A program made the translations under genes and the position numbers. Below, piece by piece: positions 19,701 through 28,900 of a stretch of DNA of 64,000 bases (the stretch's first letter is position 1; every line of letters begins with the position of its first letter). The stretch comes from Cellulophaga sp. BC115SP (GTDB lineage: Bacteria; Bacteroidota; Bacteroidia; Cytophagales; Spirosomataceae). Below the pieces are notes generated by a model. That model ran no database searches, was not told where the DNA came from, and saw nothing but the letters and a program-made list of their open reading frames with translations. Location of the stretch: assembly GCF_009905545.1 (NCBI RefSeq), contig NZ_JAAALB010000023.1, forward strand, positions 1-64,000. Direction: 5' to 3'.

Positions 19701-19748
19701 AAACGAATTTGCTAGTGAAGAAGTATTTCTCCACTAGCAAATTCGTTT
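19701..19748. repeat. 17-bp inverted repeat between a DUF4199 gene and gldF
   Basis: The arms AAACGAATTTGCTAGTG (19701-19717) and CACTAGCAAATTCGTTT (19732-19748) pair perfectly around a 14-nt loop. It lies 46 nt 3' of the DUF4199 stop (minus strand) and 48 nt 5' of gldF. The T-run (TTTTT) is on the plus-strand side; on the minus strand only TTT follows. It is therefore an imperfect terminator for the upstream gene or a processing/leader hairpin for gldF. Confidence 0.75.
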
Positions 19749-19793
19749 TTATCTCTATAAGCAAATTGTCTTTGCCTATGTTCTAGATACAAT

Positions 19794-20309
19794 TTAATCA
19801 AATATTGGTTTATCTTTCTTTACAAATGCAGCAATAATCAAAGAAAAGACAAATCCCAATAATATACTTCCCACTACTCCCCACACAAACATGGCACCTG
19901 GACTCATAAATACTTTGGACATTTCCATTGCTTGGTCAATCTGCTCAGCCGATAAGCCTTTCTTTTCCATGTCAGCCTCAGCTTTCTTAAAGATTTGATC
20001 CATTACAGAAGGATCTATGAACTTCATATACACAAAGCTATAAGCACTTGAAAGGAGTCCACTCACTGCTGACATTAGGGTTCCAATACCAAGTCCCTGC
20101 CCGTAACTCATAAAGCCATTATTTTCTTTCTTGTAGGCATTCATAGCCATAAATACTCCAATGCCGATAATTATATAAGCAACGAAACCGACGGCTTGAT
20201 TGGCCACTAGCCCCAGTACCATTATTAGTGTACTAAAAACTACACTGAAAATACCGATGATAATACCCCATTTAAGCGCAACTTTTGTGGTAGTTGTTTG
20301 ATTTTCCAT
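19794..20309 (-). CDS. DUF4199 membrane protein (second copy)
   Basis: Integral membrane protein of unknown function, 171 residues from the ATG at 20309; the longer frame begins with TTG and is not convincing. It has four hydrophobic segments: two near the N-terminus (VALKWGIIIGIFSV, VGFVAYIIIGIGV), one central (about 75-95) and one at the C-terminus (VWGVVGSILLGFVFSLII). The motif NGFMSYGQGLGIG and an amphipathic loop between TM3 and TM4 are DUF4199 features. It is the last of three co-directional genes: dihydroorotase homologue, DUF4199, DUF4199. It is a distant paralogue of the gene just upstream. Confidence 0.83.
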   Translation of the reverse strand: MENQTTTTKVALKWGIIIGIFSVVFSTLIMVLGLVANQAVGFVAYIIIGIGVFMAMNAYKKENNGFMSYGQGLGIGTLMSAVSGLLSSAYSFVYMKFIDPSVMDQIFKKAEADMEKKGLSAEQIDQAMEMSKVFMSPGAMFVWGVVGSILLGFVFSLIIAAFVKKDKPIFD

Positions 20310-20366
20310 GATTGATTTGTTAAAGTTTAGACTTTGGTTTAATAGCAAACTAGCGTTTTGCTAATG

Positions 20367-20894
20367 CTATTTAACATACTGTCTACGATAATACAAAGAA
20401 ATCATGATGGATGGTAAAATAGCGATAAGAGGGCGCTGTTTTAGCTCCGTAAATGCAATAGACATAGGATCAATAGCTTTGATACCAGCAATCAAATTAT
20501 TGAAATATTCTAGATTCGTTTCCTTAATAATCTGCTGTCTGGCGGTGGTATATTCCTTCACGGCTTCTACCACAAACTTCGCTAATAACGCTTGTCCATG
20601 CTGTGTTGAGTAAAACAAATACAAACCTCCACCAACAATAGTTGAAGCTGATAAAGCTACCACAAAACATAAAGACAAACCCTCCCAAAAATGAAGTGTC
20701 TCATCTGGGTTATTTCTTCGATAGCTTTTTACAGCCAAAACCGAAGCTATCAAAATAAATATATTACTTGGGAATAACTTACCCGAAATCGGGGTAATTC
20801 CTATTAAATCAAGAATAACGCTATACCCCAAACAGGCAATACCTGCTAAGGCACCAAACTTGAGGCTATTTTTCCAAAATGTATTATTAAACAT
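20367..20894 (-). CDS. DUF4199 membrane protein (first copy)
   Basis: Integral membrane protein, 175 residues, of unknown function. It has hydrophobic segments at about 12-30, 42-55, 72-95 and a C-terminal one (LIAILPSIMISLYYRR). The FWEGLSLCFVVAL stretch in the third helix corresponds to the SYGQGLGIG stretch of its neighbour, which is why I assign both to DUF4199. It starts 13 nt after the stop of the dihydroorotase homologue, so translation is likely coupled. Two different DUF4199 proteins in tandem suggest a heteromeric membrane unit; that is inference. Confidence 0.75.
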   Translation of the reverse strand: MFNNTFWKNSLKFGALAGIACLGYSVILDLIGITPISGKLFPSNIFILIASVLAVKSYRRNNPDETLHFWEGLSLCFVVALSASTIVGGGLYLFYSTQHGQALLAKFVVEAVKEYTTARQQIIKETNLEYFNNLIAGIKAIDPMSIAFTELKQRPLIAILPSIMISLYYRRQYVK

Positions 20895-20907
20895 AAACTT
20901 TTAGATT

Positions 20908-22170
20908 TTATGCAATCACTACCAAAGCTTTGCCTTTGAATGTTTTACCTAAGAATGGCGTATTTTTAGAATTTGAGAGGATAGTAGAATAGGTCCACTC
21001 TTTCTCAGGTTCAAATACGGTCAGGTTAGCCTTCGTACCTTCTGCAATTTGAGGCACGGTTAAGCGTAAAATCTTACGAGGTTGAATCGTTATCTTATCA
21101 ATCAAGTCTTCTAGCGATAGCCCAACATTGTAGGTATTGGCAACACCAAAAAGCGTTTCTAAACCAATAATTCCAAAATCAGCCATATCAAATTCAAGAT
21201 TCTTTGACTCATCATCTTGAGGATTATGGTCTGAGACGATGGCATCGATGGTACCATCCGCCAATCCAGCCCATAAAGCTGCTACATCTTTTTGAGTTCT
21301 TAATGGTGGATTTACTTTAAAATTAGTATCAAAATCCATCAAATCATCTTCTGTAAAACAAAGTTGATGTACGGCAACATCCGCAGAAATCGGTAATCCT
21401 TTCGCTTTAGCTTGACGAATCAATTCTACAGATTCTGCACTAGAAATACAAGCAAAATGTAGTAATGGCAAAGTTGTATCTACTTCAGCAAATGGCGTAT
21501 CAACTACATATTCCAATAGTTTTAAATCGCGCATTACCATGATTTCTTCGGCCATTTTTGGCATTCCTTTCATCCCAATAAGCGTACTTACAGAACCTTC
21601 ATGCATTTGCCCAAAGTGTGTCAAATCAGTATCTTCTGGACGATTAATTAAAAGGCTTCCGATTGGCGAAAGATATTGAAGTGTTTTAAGGAAAATATCT
21701 GGATTTTGAATAGGGTGTTCTCCATCAGTAAATGCTACTGCTCCAGCGTGATGCAAGTCAATCATTTCGGTAAAATCCTTACCTTCACATTTAAGCGTAA
21801 CCGCTGCTAATGGATGAAACTTGATAATATCGCCAGATTTACGAAGATAGTGAACGCTCTCACGAGTCTGAACCGTTGGCTTGGTATTAGGCAACAATGC
21901 GATTTCAGAGAAACCACCCGCAAGGGCTGCTTTTTCTAGTGAATACAAGCTTTCTTTGTGCTCATAGCCTGGGTCTTTTGCGTGTACACGCATATCGATC
22001 CAGCCCAAAGAAACACATAGATTTTCACCTTCAATAATTTCATCAGCTTCGGCAGACAACTGCTCGCCTATTTGGCGAATCACACCGTTTTCGATAAAAA
22101 TATCTCTGACCTGTCCATTGAGGTCAGCCCCTTTTTGGATAATTTTTGCGGAACGAATCAGAATTTTCAT
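20908..22170 (-). CDS. Dihydroorotase homologue with missing metal ligands (probably non-catalytic)
   Basis: Member of the dihydroorotase/amidohydrolase family, 420 residues from the ATG at 22170 (a TTG 13 codons upstream is unlikely). The active enzyme closes carbamoyl-aspartate to dihydroorotate in pyrimidine synthesis and uses two zinc ions. Compared with the usual ligand set, the HxH is RVH here (R61, H63), the third His is R177 (INRPED) and the CHxS histidine is C241 (HFACISS), while D149 and D314 (SDHNP) remain. The substrate-side PHH motif is VHQ. So half of the ligands are gone, although the fold and length are intact and the reading frame is clean. It resembles the non-catalytic dihydroorotase-like partners that hold aspartate transcarbamoylase in some bacteria. 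It is followed after 13 nt by two DUF4199 genes. Confidence 0.88.
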   Translation of the reverse strand: MKILIRSAKIIQKGADLNGQVRDIFIENGVIRQIGEQLSAEADEIIEGENLCVSLGWIDMRVHAKDPGYEHKESLYSLEKAALAGGFSEIALLPNTKPTVQTRESVHYLRKSGDIIKFHPLAAVTLKCEGKDFTEMIDLHHAGAVAFTDGEHPIQNPDIFLKTLQYLSPIGSLLINRPEDTDLTHFGQMHEGSVSTLIGMKGMPKMAEEIMVMRDLKLLEYVVDTPFAEVDTTLPLLHFACISSAESVELIRQAKAKGLPISADVAVHQLCFTEDDLMDFDTNFKVNPPLRTQKDVAALWAGLADGTIDAIVSDHNPQDDESKNLEFDMADFGIIGLETLFGVANTYNVGLSLEDLIDKITIQPRKILRLTVPQIAEGTKANLTVFEPEKEWTYSTILSNSKNTPFLGKTFKGKALVVIA

Positions 22171-22206
22171 TGTGCTATTTACTCGAATCGTACTTCGAGA
22201 TATGGT

Positions 22207-22235
22207 CAAAAAAAAGCCCTGAAAAACAGGGCTTT
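22207..22235 (-). terminator. Rho-independent terminator of gcvH
   Basis: The stem AAAGCCCTG (22213-22221) / CAGGGCTTT (22227-22235) is followed, on the minus strand, by an extended T-run. It lies 21 nt after the gcvH stop and separates gcvH from the dihydroorotase homologue. Confidence 0.88.
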
Positions 22236-22255
22236 ATACAAAATAGTAATCTAAA

Positions 22256-22636
22256 TTAAAGTCCAATGTGTTGTTTGTAAGTATCAACATCCATCAAGGC
22301 TTCTACGTCAGCCAAATTTGATGGTTTGATTTTTACTAACCAACCTTCACCGTAAGCGTCAGAGTTGATAGTCTCTGGTGAGTCTATTACAGTTTGGTTT
22401 ACTTCAAGGATTTCTCCAGCGATTGGCAAGAACAAATCAGATACAGTTTTTACGGCCTCAACTGTTCCGAAAATATCATTTTCAGCTAAAGTTTGACCTA
22501 CCGTCTCGATTTCAACATAAACGATATCGCCCAATTCGCCTTGCGCGAAATCAGTAATACCAACGATGGCAACGTCTCCATCTACCTTAATCCATTCATG
22601 CTCTTTCGTATAGCGAAGTTCTGCTGGGAAATTCAT
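22256..22636 (-). CDS. gcvH: Glycine cleavage system H protein
   Basis: Lipoate-carrying shuttle of the glycine cleavage complex; it moves the aminomethyl group from the P protein to the T protein. 126 residues, standard length. The lipoylated lysine is K63 in GTVEAVKTVSDL. The N-terminus PAELRYTKEHEWI and the C-terminus are typical. It lies downstream of sprA on the same strand, and the order ruvA-sprA-gcvH is shared with other Bacteroidota. A 327-nt spacer separates it from sprA and it has its own terminator, so it is probably its own transcript. Confidence 0.97.
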   Translation of the reverse strand: MNFPAELRYTKEHEWIKVDGDVAIVGITDFAQGELGDIVYVEIETVGQTLAENDIFGTVEAVKTVSDLFLPIAGEILEVNQTVIDSPETINSDAYGEGWLVKIKPSNLADVEALMDVDTYKQHIGL

Positions 22637-22963
22637 CTCTTATGCGTTTACAGTTTGTAATTTGATAATTTTGTTGAAGAATTGTGATGCAATTTACTGG
22701 AAAAACATCAAAATGACAATCTTTCAAACAATGATTTAGTTTCGCTCAAACTAATGCTATAAATCAAAAGTGAACTTATCTAGAATATCTTTCTGATTAG
22801 CAACTCCTTAATAGGACTATACAAAGATTTTCAAACTATTACAGATTTAGAATTTCTGATTTCGGAAATGTAAAAACAGACCTTCATTTTTCACAAAATA
22901 CAGTTCAGAAAATAGGTAACATAACCTTAATTCAATATCTGCAATAGATGATGTTGGTACTGC
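22637..22963. other. Spacer between sprA and gcvH
   Basis: 327 nt without a gene; it should hold the gcvH promoter and the sprA 3' end. I see no strong hairpin terminator. The one recognisable item is a 27-nt element at 22843-22869 that has a near copy at 49269-49295. Confidence 0.5.
22843..22869 (+). repeat. Dispersed intergenic repeat, copy 1
   Basis: A 27-nt stretch, AGATTT then AGA then the 18-mer ATTTCTGATTTCGGAAAT, matches the minus strand of 49269-49295 at 25 of 27 positions (AGA versus GGG). It ends in the short inverted repeat ATTTC-G-GAAAT. It lies 95 nt past the sprA stop. Confidence 0.6.
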
Positions 22964-25900
22964 TTAGTCAGACAAACTAAATCTTACTTGGAAACCAGCA
23001 GCTATCGTTGAGCGATAATACAAGGTAGATACCCACGGGTTATTAAACATCTTGTCGACATACATATTCACATTCAATCGCTTGTTGACATTATAACTTA
23101 CTTGTGGTCTAAATTGAAAATTAACATATCCATTCGTCACCACAGTTTCAGCATCTAGCTTTCTTTGAATAGTTCTTGTATCTCTAATCGTCAAGTTCAT
23201 CTGGAACTTCATATCATTCGGCAATCGTACTTTTCGTCCGTTAACCTTAAATGGCACTAGCATATTCGCCTTTGTAAAGCCCATTCCAAAGGTAAAATCC
23301 TTATTACTTAGCTCGGCTACTTGCGAGTTGGATAAATTTAAACCTACACTTCTGTCCTGAGCATATTCCAAACGAAGTGAGATTTTGTTTTTAGTCGTAG
23401 CGTTAAATCCTATGAATGGTCCAAATTTCTCTTCAAATTTAATCGTACTCATTACATAAACAGGAATCAAATAGCCTTGCTCGTTTACTTTACTAGAAAG
23501 TGGATATAGCATATTATCTATTTTCAGCTCAAATGGATTATCATATTCCAAAGACGAAACAAAGTTACCTACCGAGTAGGTCGAACTATATCGGTGCGTA
23601 ATCGAGATATTCGAGAAACGCTCTTTGAACCAACCAACATTACTCAAACCGTTGTAGTCTAATTGCCAGTTTGGCAATGGAATATTCACAAATGGAGAGA
23701 AGCTCACTTTGTTTGGAGAAATACCACTATACGCCGCAAAGAAAGCGGGAATCAATACATCCTGCGAGTTTATATCGTAGGCTTCATTTCCAGTAATAAC
23801 TCTCGAGGCTTCTAATCTCTGTTTAATGATATTTCTATATGACTTGAATCTGTTAAAAATACCTGAAGACTCATTTGGTGCATTGCTATCAAATGCCGTC
23901 AAAAATGACAGGAAGGTCATCTGATAATTACCCGAACGTACTGGACTTTGATGTTTGTATGCGCCTCCCATTTCTGTTGGACGGTAAAATTCTTGGTAAT
24001 TATCTGTCCTACTCCATTTTCCTTCCAACTGTATTCTAAAGTCTCTAAATGGTTCTATCGAACTACCATAAGTGAAATTTTGTGTTTTGGTTTGGACAAA
24101 AGGCACGTTTTGAACAATACTTTTCGATAACCAACCATTGGCGGCTGCTCTTGTTAATACATCATAGTCTTGGCTACCTGTTACAAAGCCAAAACCTGGT
24201 GCCGAACCATCAGCAGCACTCATCCCCAAAATTCCAGAGCCTGGCATAAACCCTGGCAACGTTGTAGATTCGTTAATGGTATATCTTACATTGATACCTC
24301 GAATAGCCATCATCAAACGGGTTACACTTCGTACGAAAGTTGGCTGAGGTTTGATAATATCTTCATCATCACCTGGGCTTCTTGCCACGTTTTTACGTTC
24401 TACCCTTGGTTGGTTCGCCAGACGTAATGCACGCACACGATTGTATAATGCTACAAAGTCAATCTTGCCATTGATACCTCTTTCACGAGTATTTTTAATC
24501 AAATTTCCTAAAGGAACATCCAACGAGTCACGACTATCGTACGAACTCGCTAAATACTGATAGCCAAATTTATGACTATACTCAGCCGACATCCAGTCGG
24601 TCAGTGGTGACTTATTGAGAGGTAATCTCCAGACAGCACTAAAGTTTTGGTCAAAGTTTTTGGTACGTCCCAAGCTTTTTATGCTTCTCCAAACAGAATC
24701 CTTTTTGGCTTGCGTATCTATGTCACCTTGAGGTTCGTCGATAATAGCACGTGCATTGGCAGCGTAGTTTACAATAACGGATTTGGTCAAATTCCAACCT
24801 AGATTATATTGTCTTGTAAACATCCAATATTTCTCAAACATTGGTGCTACGCCATCGGTAGTTAGATCGGCATTTCGTAATTGAGTTTTTACAAAATTAC
24901 GATCCATATCTGCCCTCACCGTAATAGAGTTAGGCAACGGAGAAAAGTTGATTTCTTTAATCCATCTCAACAAAGGATAATCAGACTTTATTCCTTTAAA
25001 TGGCTCTATCGGTTTACTTGTTCCTGCATAAGCATACATGATACCACCTCTGTGAGAAACTTGTTTATATGCATCTATGAGGGTATTACTTCTAGTCAGT
25101 TCTGCAAACGAGTATGAAATGGCAATATTTTCAATATCCCATAAATGTGCTTTCCCTCCTCCTACTTTTATCTTACGAACATTGGTAAGGTTAATTGCTC
25201 GACGCTCAGAATTATCTTCTACGATTTTCTGAAGCATAGCTCTCTTCGCTGGATCTGTGATATTATTAAGCGATTGCTCCAAAGGAATATCAGGATCAAG
25301 TGGATTAAAATGTGGTGTCGAATTACTTTTGTCATAACTGATATACAAAGGAATTCTTAAACCCCATTTATCTGGGAATAATTTATCCAAATTAATCGTA
25401 GCGGCGATTCCATAGGCATAAGAAGTCTCTCGTGAGCGTTCAGAAATTTTAGATTGTACACCTCCAAAGCCATATCCTTTGTAAGAGGCATTCAAGGTAA
25501 CATTGGCAAAATCTGCCAACTTTAGCCCTAGTTTTCCTACTGCCGCATTACCAGAAGTTTGATCAAATCCATTAGAACGTAATTCGTCGACCCAAATACA
25601 AAATGATTTAGGTAGTTCATCCGAAGACTTTGGATTTCTCACCCCAATCATCAGAGACACCACTGCACTCAAGTCTGGGCGACCCACCACACGTACTCGA
25701 TACAATTGTCCATTATTTCCCACAACACTATCCATAAGATATGGCGTAGTCAAGGCTACTTGTGCCTTATCACGTTTGAGTTTTGCTGCCCGTAAAGCAT
25801 CAAATGGAATATCTATTTCATTTTCCGCAGGCCAAACTTCTGTATCTAAGTATGAGCTTTTTCCTTTAGGTGTAATCGTCAAACCACGCGTTTCAACCTC

Positions 25901-28900
25901 ATAATAGTTATCTGTTTGATCTGTACCAATTCTTACAAATGCTGAAACATCTCCTGTTCTTGTGTTTGCATCATCTGTTTCAGCATGAATAAACATTTTT
26001 AGATTTTTGTAATTCAAGAAATCAAAAACTGTATTCTTAAATACCGCACGCGAATCTCCATCACGCAATCCATCTACACAAAGGGACATAGACTGTTCGT
26101 TCAAAGCAACGTTATTCACCGTTGTTACATCACGGTCACGCTGAAACCCTGGAGGAACTGAGTATGGCACTGTTTTGCCTGCTTTGTTAGCAGGTCCATT
26201 TTCGTCAATATTTACGGTTGAAACCTTAAAATTAGCATCATAAGGCTCTGGAACTTCCTGTAAACCTCTTGGTGTCAAATCTCCAGTATAAGTACGATAC
26301 TGATAACCTGATAGTTGAAAAGAAGCAAAACGAAATACTACAGGAGCTTCCCAATCAGTAGTAAACATTCGGATAAAGCGCATAGACTTAAATCCGTTGA
26401 TATTACCTACTTTATTCGAATAGTTCTTGATAGGGATTCTAAACAAATACCAACTTACGCCTCCCTCTGTGATTTGGTCAACAATATAATTTTGTCCTAC
26501 TGCCATTTTCTCCTTTTTCATATCGAGCTCATACTCGTAATAGGCATCTGTGTCAGTAATGGTATTATCATTGTTCAAATCCTCTCTATCTGGTTGTTGA
26601 TTACTTGCTTCTGTATAACCTGATGCGGTACTTGTTGAAGAAGGTGGTGAGTTATTTTCCAAACCCATATAACTCTTATAACGCTTTACAAGGCTGGAGG
26701 TACTGCTATATCGTTCGTTTAGATAGTGAATAAAATCATCGCCAGAAGGGTCTTCCTCGATTTCAGATTTCATATTTGCATCAATATTCAACCCTTGAAT
26801 CGTGCGAACATAATCAGCGAATTTTGCTTTTTCATTCCAAACATTATCAAAACTTGTTGGGTTGTTTGGTAAACCGTCCAAACCAACATCTTGTTGCTCA
26901 CGACCATTTTGTAAGTCAAAAGCATTGGTTACAAATTGTCGAGTTGGTGCAAGCCCCCAAACAGTTGAGTCTACGTTGGCTAGAGAACCTTGGGTAATTT
27001 TTTGCCCTGTAGGAATACCATTTTCAAAATTGTAACGTCCATCTGGGATAAAGTCTTCAGAAATATCACCAAGGTTGAATACTAACTTTCCACCTGTACG
27101 GTTACGAATCAAACTGGCCTCTTTATCTTTATCGAAATCTCCAGTGGCACGTACAATACCAGTTCTATTACCAGAATTTGCTGTTGCACCTGCATCAACC
27201 TCCGCAAATGGATCCATCATCCAAAACTCTAATGTTTCGATATTGGCATTGTCAAAGTCTGTATCTGAACTAATTGCGCGTGTAATTGCCCCAAAGTTTT
27301 TCTTTGGATTAGCTATAAACTGATCTAACTTAGGGTTGTAATTATACATCCCTCTCTCTCCAGGGAAATACGAAACGTCCAAAATTCCCACAGGAACGTT
27401 GATGTTATTCGCCACCGAACGGTTAGGGAATAAGGCTTGAGACGAAACTACACGTTCATAAGCATAGTTTGCCACGTCTTGCGAGTTGATGCCAACACTT
27501 CCTGTTTCTAAACTACTTGTTCCGTACAAACTATAATCAACTGTATAAGCCGAAATCTTAGCTCTATTAAAATTACTTTCTATTGAGTTAGGAGACGTAA
27601 TTGGCACAATCGTTTTAGGAACCGACCCCGGTCTCCAAGAATTCGCTTGAGTATTAAGGCTAAAGATATTTCTAGCAGATTCAAAATCGTCAATAAAAGC
27701 GTTGCTATTTACAGCACTATTCACACCCGGAATAAGACGAGCAAATTCTCCTTGAAAATCAATGGCAGAGGTTTCTTTGGTCGAAATCAATGGTAGAGCA
27801 TCCACCAGACGAGTCAAAAGCAAAGACTTTTTCTGAATGGCTGCATCCAAGCCAAACATGGTATTATTGATGGGTTCATTACCAATTTGTACCCTTGTCA
27901 AAAAGCTTGGAGGGGTTTCAGAAAGATGCTGTAAAGTACCCCCTAAGTGAATATCCTTCCCTAAAGTATAATCGATGTGTGTTCCTAAAAGTGTACGTAT
28001 TTGATTATTGAATAAATCTGGCTTTTCATAACAAATCCTAATTTCACGTCCTGAATTGGAAATGCCCGAATTAAGGATTTTTACACGACCTACTTGTGGT
28101 TCAACAATGTAGTCTACACCAGGTGTAAGGGCAACACCTCCTGCAGTCACTTGTACGGAGTTACCATCTACCCCCAAAGGTAAATTTACATCACCACCAA
28201 GCGACGACTGATAACTACCTTTCAAGAAAAACTTATTCTTACTTGCAATTTGTTGCGCATCGGCAAGCGTCGAAGTGTACAGTTTATCAAATACATACTT
28301 ATCTACCAATTGAGACTCATCCGCTTCGAATTTCTTTCTAAGTGTACCTCCAAAAGGTTCAAGGACAGGAAAAATGATTTTACCATTTCTGCTATCTACT
28401 GTAACGCCTTCAATAAAGTCGAAATTACCATCAGTCTGACGGTCACCGTTTTGGTTCATTTTATCAAGTCCTAAAACTTGAACCAATGGAATATCTTTCA
28501 CATTTCGACCTTCCAACAAACTTGGATTGTCGATACCTGTATTATCGTCTTTGTAAATAACACGTAACTGAAAACCTGTTTTGGAAATCTGAGAACCATT
28601 TAATGAATAAACGTTCTTCATCATCAAATTCCACATCGGGTGGTTCAATACGTTACGGATGGTCGATGACTTCAAAAGTTTTAACACCAACACTTCATTG
28701 TCTTGGCGGTTTTGGTAATCTTCCGTTAACTCCCCTACCTTGTATTTTTGCCCATTCATGGTATATTCATAAGACACCGCAAGCACTTCATCATTACGAA
28801 GTGGCGTGACCAAGGAGATATAACCCAATTCAGGACTAAAACGATATTCTCTTTCTGTAAGCTTTTTGGCTCCACGCAATACATCAAAGTCGGTACCTTT

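Noticed and set aside
22100-22209. Longer start for the dihydroorotase homologue at 22209
   Set aside because: It begins with TTG and adds 13 residues of low similarity, and it would overlap the gcvH terminator.
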